A stretch of 19,769 nucleotides of DNA, from assembly GCA_934561115.1 (NCBI GenBank), contig CAKTFS010000028.1:1-19769 (forward strand), given 5' to 3'. Positions within the stretch are counted from its first letter, which is position 1, and each line of letters opens with the position of its first letter. Shown piece after piece: positions 7,775-15,465 of the stretch. The notes beneath the pieces are model-generated. The model was not told where the DNA came from. It made no database searches and saw only the letters and a list, made by a program, of their open reading frames with translations. Origin of the DNA: an uncultured Faecalibacterium sp. Lineage in GTDB: Bacteria; Bacillota; Clostridia; Oscillospirales; Ruminococcaceae. A program made the position numbers and the translations under genes.

Positions 7775-9115
7775 TCATCCTTTGTGTTTCAAAAAGTGCT
7801 GCGCCGCCTGTACAAAGCGGCGGGGCAGGGCGGTACCTGCCCAGTAAAGATGCGGGAAACCGGCGTACAAATTTGCGTTTGCAAAGCCGCATTCCCACTG
7901 TCTTTTTTCAGTTTTGCGCACAGAAAAGTCTGCACCATTCTCAGAAGAATCCCAGTGGTGGAATTCGTGGATGGGCAGCGTTTCTCCGGTGCGGAAAAGC
8001 ATACTGTCGGCCTTTGCTGTCATAGCGGCATAGCCAAAGCGCACCAGCCGCCCGGCGTTGTGCCCGCTGCCCGGCAGCACGCCCGCCATGGGGTAAACCT
8101 TGCCGTCCGTGCCCTCCAGCGCCTGCCCCAAATACAGAAAGCCGCCGCACTCGGCGGCAGTAGGCAGACCCGCTTGCACCGCGTCCCGGATGGCAGCACG
8201 CAGGGCGCAGTTCTCACTCAGCTGCCGGGCGTACAGCTCCGGGTAGCCCCCGGGCAGGTACAGCCCGCCGATATTTTCCGGCAGGGCGGCGTCCCGCAGC
8301 GGACTGAAAAACACAAGTTCCGCACCTGCATCCCGCAAGGCATCCAGCGTTTCGGCGTAGGCAAAGCAGAAGGCTTCGTCCCGCGCCACAGCGATGCGTG
8401 CGGCGGGTGCGCACGGTGCGGCAAGCGGCGGCGCAGCCGGGGCAGGGCGGTCGGTCAGCGCTGCCAGCTGTGCCCAGTCCAGCACAAGGGCATCAGCCAG
8501 TTGACCCAGCTTTTGCTGTAAGTCCAAGATCTCCCCGGCAGTTTTCAGCCCGAGGTGACGGCTCTCGATGGCACACCCCGGCAGATGGGGCAGATACCCC
8601 ACTACCGGCAGCCCAGTCTCGGCTTCCAGCATTGGGCGCAGCGTTTTGTACAAAGCTTCGGAGCAATCGTTGAGCAGAATACCCACGATATGACTGGGCG
8701 TGCGGAACTGCAAAAGCCCCTGCAGCTCGGCGGCAAGGGTGATGCTTGCCCCCTTTGGCTGCACCACCAGCAGCACCGGCAGCGCAAGCGTATCGGCCAG
8801 TTCCCATGCACTTGCGCGGGTGGTCAGCCCCTGCCCATCGTAAAAGCCCATGGCACCCTCGCATACGGCGGCGCCGTGCCCGGCGGCATAGCGGGCGTAA
8901 AGTGTGCGCACCGTATCCGGGGCAGAGAGGTAGAGGTCTAAATTGTGGCTTTCCACCCCCAGCGCGCTGCGGTGAAACATGGGGTCGATGTAATCCGGCC
9001 CACACTTAAAGGCGCAGGGGTCAGCCCCGCGCCGCTGCAAGGCGGTAAGCACAGCGCAGGTAACGGTGGTCTTGCCGCTGCCGGAGCGCGGCGCGGCGAT
9101 GAGAAACTGCATCAT
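7775..9115 (-). CDS. cbiA: Cobyrinate a,c-diamide synthase CbiA
   Basis: ATP- and glutamine-dependent amidation of the a and c side chains of cobyrinate. The 446-residue protein has an N-terminal synthetase domain with P-loop APRSGSGKTT (8-17), KCGPDYIDPMFH (37-48), the family's HNLDLYL (57-63) and EGAMGFYDG (86-94). The C-terminal glutaminase domain has Cys323 in AECGGFLYLG and a likely catalytic His422 near the end (ANLYAGFPHLYW). The start is one of two adjacent ATGs (9115 or 9112). The first forms ATGA with the stop of the cbiET gene; a weak GGGGGC lies upstream. It directly follows the ring-building enzymes and precedes cobT. Confidence 0.95.
   Translation of the reverse strand: MMQFLIAAPRSGSGKTTVTCAVLTALQRRGADPCAFKCGPDYIDPMFHRSALGVESHNLDLYLSAPDTVRTLYARYAAGHGAAVCEGAMGFYDGQGLTTRASAWELADTLALPVLLVVQPKGASITLAAELQGLLQFRTPSHIVGILLNDCSEALYKTLRPMLEAETGLPVVGYLPHLPGCAIESRHLGLKTAGEILDLQQKLGQLADALVLDWAQLAALTDRPAPAAPPLAAPCAPAARIAVARDEAFCFAYAETLDALRDAGAELVFFSPLRDAALPENIGGLYLPGGYPELYARQLSENCALRAAIRDAVQAGLPTAAECGGFLYLGQALEGTDGKVYPMAGVLPGSGHNAGRLVRFGYAAMTAKADSMLFRTGETLPIHEFHHWDSSENGADFSVRKTEKRQWECGFANANLYAGFPHLYWAGTALPRRFVQAAQHFLKHKG
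7779..7783 (-). promoter_or_regulatory. Ribosome binding site that decides the cobT start
   Basis: AAAGG on the minus strand touches the ATG at 7778 directly but stands 9 bases from the ATG at 7769. Only the second spacing is workable, so the cobT start is moved three codons downstream of the ATGA overlap. Confidence 0.5.
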
Positions 9116-10308
9116 GTCCGTGCCCCCGTAATGAGGAATACCGGGTTGTTGGCCATCAGCAGGTGCAGACTGCCTGCCGCCTTTGCGCGGCTGACGGAAA
9201 TCTGTGTCACCTCGGCAGAAAGACCGTGGGCGGTCAGAGCAGCCACAGCGGCGCTGAGCGTTTCCAGCGCAATGGCGGCGATGCACAGCCGCACGGATGG
9301 ATTTTTGTGCAGCACGGCATCTATAACGGCGTCCATATTGCCCTTTGTGCCGCCGATAAATACAGCGTCCGGGGCAGGCAGCGTGTCCAAAGCCTCGGGC
9401 GCTTTGCCCTCGATCAGGGCCAGATTATAAGCGGCAAATTTCTCCCGGTTTTGCTGGACGAGTGCACAGGCTTCCGGGGCGCACTCTACGGCGTATACCT
9501 GCCCGGCAGGGGCGGCAAGCGCCAGCTCTACGCTCACGCTGCCGGTGCCCGCGCCTACGTCCCACAGGATATCCGTGGGGGCGACCGCCAGCTTTGCCAG
9601 CGCGGCGGCGCGCACCTCCTGTTTGGTCATAGGCACAGCGCCCCGGATAAAAGCCTCATCCGGCAGGCCGGGGGTACGGCGGGGCGGCAAAGCCTCCCGC
9701 TCGATGAGTAGTACACTTAGCGGTGCAAAACTCTGCTCTGTCAGTTCCCGGGCAAGGCCAAAGCGGATGGCTTCCGCCGGAGTGCCAAGGTTTTCGCCCA
9801 CAAGGGCGTGGGCAGCACCCAGTCCGGCGGCGGTCAGCTTTGCGCAGAGGGTGGCAGGGGTGTCCCCGCCGCCGGTGAGGAAAAACACCTGTGGATGCGC
9901 CAAAACCTCGGCTACGGGGTCGCAGGCACGGCCGTGGGCCGATACCAGCTTCCAGTCCTGCCAGGGGCGTCCCACAGCGGCGGCTAAAAGCTGTACGCTG
10001 GAAAGCCCGGGCAGCACCCGGACGGAGTATCCCATGACCCGCAGCAGGGGCAGCAGCTTTGCAGCACCGGAGTAAAACCCGGTGTCACCGCTGTACAAAA
10101 CAGCGGTGTCCATATCCGGCTGCGCAGCAAGACACGCAAGGATGTCCTCGGGTTTATACACGGCTTTGCAGTGATCAGTGCACCCCGCCGGTAAATGCTC
10201 TAACAGGCGCTTTGCCCCAAGGATGAGCCCTGCACCTTGCAGCGCAGCCAGCCCTTGCGCGGTCAGGCTTTCCGGGCAGCCGGAGCCCATTCCGATCAGA
10301 GAGATCAT
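9112..10308 (-). CDS. cbiET: Fused cobalt-precorrin-7 C5-methyltransferase / cobalt-precorrin-6B C15-methyltransferase (CbiE-CbiT)
   Basis: Two SAM-dependent domains in one 398-residue protein. Residues 1 to about 205 are CbiE, a tetrapyrrole methylase: LIGMGSGCPESLT (4-16), LYSGDTGFYSGA (71-82) and VLPGLSSVQLLAAAVG (98-113). Residues from about 215 onward are CbiT, a Rossmann methyltransferase that also decarboxylates the C12 acetate: PMTKQEVRA and motif I LWDVGAGTGSVSVE (248-261). The same order is found in CobL of the aerobic pathway and in many anaerobic CbiET fusions, so the fusion is ordinary. The ATG at 10308 has a near-perfect AAGGAGGT upstream and overlaps the cbiJ stop as ATGA. Confidence 0.95.
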   Translation of the reverse strand: MISLIGMGSGCPESLTAQGLAALQGAGLILGAKRLLEHLPAGCTDHCKAVYKPEDILACLAAQPDMDTAVLYSGDTGFYSGAAKLLPLLRVMGYSVRVLPGLSSVQLLAAAVGRPWQDWKLVSAHGRACDPVAEVLAHPQVFFLTGGGDTPATLCAKLTAAGLGAAHALVGENLGTPAEAIRFGLARELTEQSFAPLSVLLIEREALPPRRTPGLPDEAFIRGAVPMTKQEVRAAALAKLAVAPTDILWDVGAGTGSVSVELALAAPAGQVYAVECAPEACALVQQNREKFAAYNLALIEGKAPEALDTLPAPDAVFIGGTKGNMDAVIDAVLHKNPSVRLCIAAIALETLSAAVAALTAHGLSAEVTQISVSRAKAAGSLHLLMANNPVFLITGART

Positions 10309-11042
10309 ACCAGAACCTCCTTGCAGCGTGTCAGAATTTGTGCGGCAGTTTGTCCGTTTTCAGCCGGGCGGCGCACCACGATCAGCTGCGCACCGGTGTC
10401 CTGTGCGGCCTGTGCCTTTTCGGCAAAACCGCCCACAGCACCGCCGTCTTTCGTGACCAGATACCGGATGGAGAATTGCTTCATCAGGGCGCAGTTCAAC
10501 GCATAGCTGAAAGGCCCCTGCATGGCAATGATGTTCTTGTGCGGGATACCGGCGGCCTCGCAGGCGGCAATGCCTTCCCGCGTGGGCAGCACCCGGGGGA
10601 ACAGCCGCTCCGGGCTGAGCGGCGCAAAGGCGGCAAGCTCTTTTGCGCCGGTGGCCAGCAGCACATTGCCGCTGCACCCGGCCAGAAACGCAGCCGCGTG
10701 GGCGGCGGTGGCAAACACCATGCTCCCAGCGGGCAGCGGGCTTTCTTCCCGCAGCAGCCGGTGGTACTCTACCCCGGCAGCGGCACACGCAGCCCGGATG
10801 TTTTTGGTGGCGTCCACCGCGTAGGGGTGGGTGGCGTCCACGCACAGGGCAGCGCCCTGCAAAAGAGCGGCCATTTCCTCGGGGGTCAGCCGCCCGCAGT
10901 GCACGGTAATGCCGTCCGTTTCGCCCTGCTCTTCCGCGCCCAGCGGGGTGGCTACGCTGACCAGCACCTGTGCGCCCAGTGCCGCCAGCTGCCGGGAGAA
11001 CACCCGCCCCTCGGTAGTGCCGCTGAAAACCACTGCTTTCAT
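10305..11042 (-). CDS. cbiJ: Cobalt-precorrin-6A reductase CbiJ (CobK family)
   Basis: NAD(P)H-dependent reduction of cobalt-precorrin-6A to 6B. The 245-residue protein has the N-terminal nucleotide-binding FSGTTEGR (6-13), the family hallmark VDATHPYAVDATKNI, LLATGAKELAAF and the C-terminal KDGGAVGGFAEKAQAA. The ATG at 11042 overlaps the cbiH stop as ATGA. The upstream ribosome site is only G-rich (GGGGGT), so coupling to cbiH translation is likely. Confidence 0.94.
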   Translation of the reverse strand: MKAVVFSGTTEGRVFSRQLAALGAQVLVSVATPLGAEEQGETDGITVHCGRLTPEEMAALLQGAALCVDATHPYAVDATKNIRAACAAAGVEYHRLLREESPLPAGSMVFATAAHAAAFLAGCSGNVLLATGAKELAAFAPLSPERLFPRVLPTREGIAACEAAGIPHKNIIAMQGPFSYALNCALMKQFSIRYLVTKDGGAVGGFAEKAQAAQDTGAQLIVVRRPAENGQTAAQILTRCKEVLV

Positions 11043-11800
11043 CTGCGGTACCCCCGCGGGGTGACCATTTTACCGCCCAGCAGTTTTGTGGCGGTGTTGC
11101 CGATGTATACGGTGGTAAGCATATCCACCGCCGTACTTTCCAGCTGCGCAAGGGTCAGGACGCGGGCGGTCTGACCCTCCCGGCCGATGTTGCGCACCAG
11201 ACCGCAGACAGTATCGGCGCTTTTGCCGTTTTCCAGCAGGATGTGCACTGCCTTTGCCAGATAGTCCGGCCTGCCCTTGGAGGAGGGATTATACAGCGCA
11301 ACGCAGAAATCCCCCATAGCGGCGCAGGCCAGCCGCTTCTCGATGACCTCCCACGGGGTCAGCCGGTCGGAAAGGGAAATGACGCAGAAATCGTGCGCCA
11401 GCGGTGCGCCCAGCACCGCCCCGCCGCTGAGGGCAGCGGTCAGCCCGGGCACGACCTCCACGGCAACGTCCGGGTAGTCCGGGGCAAGCTCCAACAGGGG
11501 GCTTGCCATGCCGTACACCCCGGCATCGCCGGAGCAGACCAGCGCCACCCGCTTGCCGGTGTGTGCCTTTTCCAGCGCCCAGCGGCAGCGGTCAAGCTCC
11601 TGCGTCATGCCCGTGGCATAGTATTCCTCACAGGGGAATTCATCGCGGATGAGGTCAAGATAGACCTTATACCCGCAGATAGCGTCAACGCTTTCCAGCG
11701 TGTTCGCAGCCTGCTGGGTCATATAAAAAGGCTCGCCGGGGCCAAGCCCCACGACATAAACCACCTTCTGCGGGCGGTCAATTTCCACCACATCAATCAT
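11039..11800 (-). CDS. cbiH: Cobalt-precorrin-3 C17-methyltransferase CbiH
   Basis: SAM-dependent C17 methylation with ring contraction, giving cobalt-precorrin-4. The 253-residue tetrapyrrole methylase has VVGLGPGEPFYMT, the CbiH/CobJ-type ICGYKVYLDLI, ALVCSGDAGVYGMA, SLSDRLTPWEVIEKRL and LYNPSSKGRPDYL. There is no C-terminal or N-terminal fusion partner. The start MIDVVEIDR at 11800 is chosen because GGAGGT sits 6 to 11 bases upstream. The upstream frame extension would only repeat cbiG sequence out of frame. It overlaps the end of cbiG by 8 bases. Confidence 0.95.
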   Translation of the reverse strand: MIDVVEIDRPQKVVYVVGLGPGEPFYMTQQAANTLESVDAICGYKVYLDLIRDEFPCEEYYATGMTQELDRCRWALEKAHTGKRVALVCSGDAGVYGMASPLLELAPDYPDVAVEVVPGLTAALSGGAVLGAPLAHDFCVISLSDRLTPWEVIEKRLACAAMGDFCVALYNPSSKGRPDYLAKAVHILLENGKSADTVCGLVRNIGREGQTARVLTLAQLESTAVDMLTTVYIGNTATKLLGGKMVTPRGYRR

Positions 11801-12791
11801 TCTGCCACCTCCAGTCCGGGGCAAAGGGCCTGCACGCCAGCGCAAAGGTCACGCCGCTGCAGGCAAATTTGGGGTAAAACAGGCTGCCGCCCGCGTCCAG
11901 CACCGCCGCCCGCTCACAGACATTGTCCACCCCGGTCACGCTTTGTACAAAAGGGGAGGGGGTGAACTGTCCGGGCGTGCTGCGCAGCTGCGCGGCAGAG
12001 TAAAACTGCACCGGCCAGCCGTGCGCCTGACAAAAGGCCAGCAAGCCCGGTTCATTCTGCTTCAGGTCGATGCTTGCGGCGGCGGTAACTGCCTGCGCAG
12101 CAAGGCCATGCCGGGCACAGAAAGCGGCAAAAGCGGCTTCCAGCGTGTCGGTGCTTGTGCCCCGCTTGCAGCCGATGCCCAGCACCCCGATGCGCGGCAC
12201 AAGATGCAGCGCCTGCCCGGTGGGGCAGAGGGTGAGTGCAAGGTCGGCTTTTTCCGGGGCTTCTGCGGGGGATAACCCTGCGGGCGCAATACCTGTTACC
12301 GGGAAATCAGCCCGGTAATAGACCGGCTGTCCGGCCAGCAATTTGCTACTGACCAGCTTGATGCGCTCCGGCTCCAGTACCATGCAGTTTTGGTGCTTTG
12401 CCCACTCGTCCACCGCAAAAATACCGTGGGCATCGGTGGCGGTGGTGATCACCGGCACAGCACCGCACACAGCGGCAATGGCCCGCGCCAGATCATTTGC
12501 GCCGCCCAGATGCCCGGACAAAATGGGCACGGCAAACCGTCCGCATTCATCCACTACCACCACAGCAGGGTCGGTGGTCTTGCTCTTGCAGTGGGGCGCG
12601 ATAGCTCGCACCGCAATGCCCGCAGCGCCTACAAATATCAGCGCATCCGACTGCACAAACTGTGCGCCTGTCCATGCTGCAAGAGAAGTGCCATCCTGCC
12701 CGCACCGGGCAACACTGCCGGGCAGGGCATCAGCAAGGCGCTTTGCCAGAGCAAGGCCGGTATCCGTAAAGGCAAGGTAGGCGCGGGTCAT
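11793..12791 (-). CDS. cbiG: Cobalt-precorrin-5A hydrolase CbiG
   Basis: Opens the delta-lactone of cobalt-precorrin-5A and releases the C20 carbon as acetaldehyde, giving cobalt-precorrin-5B; the step is specific to the anaerobic pathway. The 332-residue protein has LIFVGAAGIAVRAIAPH, the family hallmark PILSGHLGGANDLA, and a C-terminal domain with GVLGIGCKRGTSTDTLEAA. AAAGGAG (12799-12805) precedes the ATG at 12791, which overlaps the cbiF stop as ATGA. Its place between cbiF and cbiH is typical of anaerobic clusters. Confidence 0.95.
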   Translation of the reverse strand: MTRAYLAFTDTGLALAKRLADALPGSVARCGQDGTSLAAWTGAQFVQSDALIFVGAAGIAVRAIAPHCKSKTTDPAVVVVDECGRFAVPILSGHLGGANDLARAIAAVCGAVPVITTATDAHGIFAVDEWAKHQNCMVLEPERIKLVSSKLLAGQPVYYRADFPVTGIAPAGLSPAEAPEKADLALTLCPTGQALHLVPRIGVLGIGCKRGTSTDTLEAAFAAFCARHGLAAQAVTAAASIDLKQNEPGLLAFCQAHGWPVQFYSAAQLRSTPGQFTPSPFVQSVTGVDNVCERAAVLDAGGSLFYPKFACSGVTFALACRPFAPDWRWQND

Positions 12792-13546
12792 ACCGGCTCT
12801 CCTTTGCGGAACTCGGTGGTAAAGGCGGGGTCGTACAGCTTGCTGCGCTCGTACTGCGTGCCGAGAAAATCTCCCACCACGATAAGCGCCGTCTTGGTAA
12901 TGCCCGCTGCACGGGCGCTCTCAGTCAGAAAACCAACCGTGCAGCGCACAATTTTCTCTTCCGGCCAGCTGGCCTTGTACACCACGGCGGCGGGGGTGTC
13001 CGGCGTATACGCACCCTGCAAAAGCGCTGCCTGCACTTTATCGATCAGCCCGATGGACAGGAAAATCACCATGGTTGCGCCGTGTGCGGCAAGGCTTGCC
13101 AGCCTTTCACGCTCCGGCACGGGGGTACGCCCCTCCATGCGGGTGATGATGACCGTCTGGCTGATGGTGGGCAGGGTGTACTCGGCGTTCAGCGCGGCGG
13201 CAGCGCCGCAAAAGCTGGAAACGCCGGGGGTATCATCGTAACAAATGCCGTCTGCGTCCAGCGCATCCATCTGCTCCCGGATGGCGCCGTACAGGCAGGG
13301 GTCGCCGGTGTGCAGACGTACGGTGACTTTGCCAGCATCTTCCATTTGGCGCATCACGTCCAGCACCTGCTCCAATGTCATCTCGGCACTGTTGTAGATG
13401 GTACAGTCCGGCTTTGCCAGCCCCAGCAGCGCCGGGTTGACCAGACTGCCCGCATAAATAATGCAGTCTGCGGCCTGTAAAAATACTGCACCGCGCTGGG
13501 TGATCAGATCCGGTGCGCCGGGCCCGGCGCCCACAAAATGTACCAT
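12788..13546 (-). CDS. cbiF: Cobalt-precorrin-4 C11-methyltransferase CbiF
   Basis: SAM-dependent methylation at C11, giving cobalt-precorrin-5A. With the chosen start the protein has 252 residues. Class III tetrapyrrole methylase signatures are VHFVGAGPGAPDLIT (2-16), YAGSLVNP, RLHTGDPCLYGAIREQM and TPGVSSFCGAAAALN. Three in-frame ATGs are possible (13564, 13552, 13546). AAGGAG at 13555-13560 is 8 bases from the last and only 2 from the second, so 13546 is preferred; it also puts the SAM-binding VHFVGAGPG at the usual N-terminal position. The gene starts 5 bases after the stop of the ATPase-CbiD fusion. Confidence 0.95.
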   Translation of the reverse strand: MVHFVGAGPGAPDLITQRGAVFLQAADCIIYAGSLVNPALLGLAKPDCTIYNSAEMTLEQVLDVMRQMEDAGKVTVRLHTGDPCLYGAIREQMDALDADGICYDDTPGVSSFCGAAAALNAEYTLPTISQTVIITRMEGRTPVPERERLASLAAHGATMVIFLSIGLIDKVQAALLQGAYTPDTPAAVVYKASWPEEKIVRCTVGFLTESARAAGITKTALIVVGDFLGTQYERSKLYDPAFTTEFRKGEPV

Positions 13547-13551
13547 GTGCA

Positions 13552-15465
13552 TTACTCCTTCCATTCGTTCAGCAGGCGGGCGGCAGTTTCGGTCTGTCCC
13601 AGCGGGCCGTGCTGGTTTGAAAACAACACCGCGCCCACCCGGTACGCCCCGCCCGCGCGGCGGTCAAGATGCAGCTGGATGGCGGCAAGCAGGCTTTGCA
13701 GCACCGGTTCCCGCAGCCCGGCAGCATCCAAAATCTCCAGACAGGCATCCGTGGTGGCGGCATTGTACAGCGCGGTGCACACCTCCCGGTCGGCACCGCA
13801 CAGGGCGGCGTGGGTGCAAAACAGCTCCGTGCGGCAGTCTGCCGTGTGGGAGTGGGTGTTCATAATGCCGCCCGCCAGCTTGCACAGCTTGCCGATGTGC
13901 CCCACCAGCAGCACCTGTTCAAAGTGCGCCGCTGCTGCCATATCCAGCGTATCTCCGATAAAGTTGGAGGTCTTGACCACCGGAATGGCGGCAAACTGCG
14001 GATAGGTTTCGTGCAGATAGTCCAGCCCGTAGTTGCCCGGGGCAAGGATGAGCCGCCGGTGGCCTTTTGCCCGCAGCGCCGCCTGATTCATCTCCAGTTG
14101 GATGGTGTCCAGAATGGCCTGCTGGCTCATAGGCTCTACGATACCGCTGGTGCCCAGCACCGACAGTCCGCCCTCCACCCCAATATGGGGGTTGAAGGTG
14201 CGCCGGGCTACCTCCTCGCCGCCGGGGATGGAGATGGTCACGGCAAAGCCGCCGGGGTAGCAGGCGGCTTCCGCCTCCCGGCGCAGCGCTTCGGCGATCA
14301 TTTGCCGGGGCACATGGTTGATGGCAACTTGCCCGACCGGTTGGTCCAGCCCGGGTTTTGTCACCCTGCCCACCCCCGCGCCGCCGGTAATGCGCACCTC
14401 GGGTGTGCCGGGCAGCAGCGTTACCGTGGCGGTCACCGGCAGACCGGTGGTCACGTCCACGTCATCGCCGCCGTCCTTTTCAATGGCGCATTCCGCGCCC
14501 TCGGCAGCGGTGCGGCAAAACAGGGGTGCCACCTCCACCACGATGCCCTTTGGCGTGCGCAGGGCGACGGTTTCCGGCGCTGTGCCGGTCAGCAGCAGCC
14601 GGGCGGCCCCGGCAGCAGCCAGCGCCGCACAGGTGCCGGTGGTGTACCCGCAGCGCAGCAGTTTCTGCCCGCTGCGCACATAGTGTTCAAATTGGGGCTT
14701 TTCCGGCTTCGGTGGGTCAAAAACGGCGCTGTACTGTGCTTCTGTCAGGCTGTAGAGCGCCTTGATGTTTTCCCGGGCAAAGGCCTGCGCCGGGGGCATG
14801 GGGGCAGAAACACCGTGCGGCGAAACGCATACCACCGCATCCGCGATCTTCTGCGCCATATCCAGCTCGTGCAGGGTAACAATGACCGCAAGCTGCTGCG
14901 CATGCGCCAGCTTTTGCAGAATGGTCAGCAGCTCGATCTTGCCCTTGATGTCCAGAAAAGAGGTGGGTTCGTCCAGCAAAAGCACCTGCGGCTGCTGACA
15001 GACTGCCCGCGCCAGCAAAATGCGCTGCCGCTGCCCATCGCTGACGCAGTTGAAGTCCCGGTCAGCCAGATGTGCCGCGCCCACCAGCTCCAGCGCGCTC
15101 TGTACCTGTTTTTTGTCCTCGGCAGAAAGAATACCCAGCCGCCCGGTGTAGGGAATGCGTCCCGCCGCCGCAAATTCAAAGCAGGTGGTCAGCTCGGTGC
15201 GGCGGGTGTGGGGCAGCATCAGTGCCAGCTTTTGTGCCAGGGCGTTGCCGGGGATGCGGGCGAGCTCCTGCCCGTCCAGCAGCACTGCGCCGCCTAAGGG
15301 GGTAAGCTGCCCCGCCAAGGTTTTGAGCAGGGTGGATTTGCCCGCGCCGTTCGGGCCGATGAGCGCCAGCACCTGCCCCTTGGCAGCGCCCAGCGCGATA
15401 TCCCGCGCAAGGGCTGCTTTGCCGTAGCCGATGGCAAGGGCTTTGGTTTCGACAGCGTTCTTCAT
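13552..15465 (-). CDS. cbiD: Fusion of an ABC transporter ATPase with cobalt-precorrin-5B C1-methyltransferase (CbiD)
   Basis: One continuous 637-residue frame holds two complete proteins. Residues 1-250 are an ABC ATPase of the FecE/BtuD group: Walker A GPNGAGKST (37-45), signature VSDGQRQR (141-148), Walker B VLLLDEPT (161-168) and H-loop His199. The usual Q-loop Gln is not obvious (LPHTRRTE, 84-91). Residues from about 258 onward are a full CbiD, roughly 380 residues: GYTTGTCA (273-280), HIGVEGGLSVLGTSGIVEP (427-445), GHIGKLCKLAGG (522-533) and THSHTADCR (537-545). CbiD methylates C1 of cobalt-precorrin-5B. The linker (PPKPEKPQ) has no stop, and there is no ATG or ribosome site for a separate CbiD. 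The gene overlaps the permease stop as ATGA, so the ATPase half presumably drives that permease. Confidence 0.93.
   Translation of the reverse strand: MKNAVETKALAIGYGKAALARDIALGAAKGQVLALIGPNGAGKSTLLKTLAGQLTPLGGAVLLDGQELARIPGNALAQKLALMLPHTRRTELTTCFEFAAAGRIPYTGRLGILSAEDKKQVQSALELVGAAHLADRDFNCVSDGQRQRILLARAVCQQPQVLLLDEPTSFLDIKGKIELLTILQKLAHAQQLAVIVTLHELDMAQKIADAVVCVSPHGVSAPMPPAQAFARENIKALYSLTEAQYSAVFDPPKPEKPQFEHYVRSGQKLLRCGYTTGTCAALAAAGAARLLLTGTAPETVALRTPKGIVVEVAPLFCRTAAEGAECAIEKDGGDDVDVTTGLPVTATVTLLPGTPEVRITGGAGVGRVTKPGLDQPVGQVAINHVPRQMIAEALRREAEAACYPGGFAVTISIPGGEEVARRTFNPHIGVEGGLSVLGTSGIVEPMSQQAILDTIQLEMNQAALRAKGHRRLILAPGNYGLDYLHETYPQFAAIPVVKTSNFIGDTLDMAAAAHFEQVLLVGHIGKLCKLAGGIMNTHSHTADCRTELFCTHAALCGADREVCTALYNAATTDACLEILDAAGLREPVLQSLLAAIQLHLDRRAGGAYRVGAVLFSNQHGPLGQTETAARLLNEWKE
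13555..13560 (-). promoter_or_regulatory. Ribosome binding site that decides the cbiF start
   Basis: AAGGAG read on the minus strand. It lies 8 bases before the ATG at 13546 and 2 bases before the ATG at 13552. It overlaps the last codons of the ATPase-CbiD gene, which stops at 13552. Confidence 0.65.

Noticed and set aside
6900..7847. Plus-strand open frame of 315 codons opposite cobT
   Set aside because: The translation is Gly/His/Gln-rich shadow sequence antisense to a well-conserved CobT.
14679..14716. Separate start for CbiD at an internal GTG (14679)
   Set aside because: No Shine-Dalgarno precedes it, and the frame continues from the ATPase without a stop, so a fusion is the simpler reading. 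It is kept as a test for the fusion finding.
13669..15297. Plus-strand open frame of 542 codons opposite the ATPase-CbiD gene
   Set aside because: It mirrors the codon bias of the real gene on the other strand and shows no recognisable domain or ribosome site.
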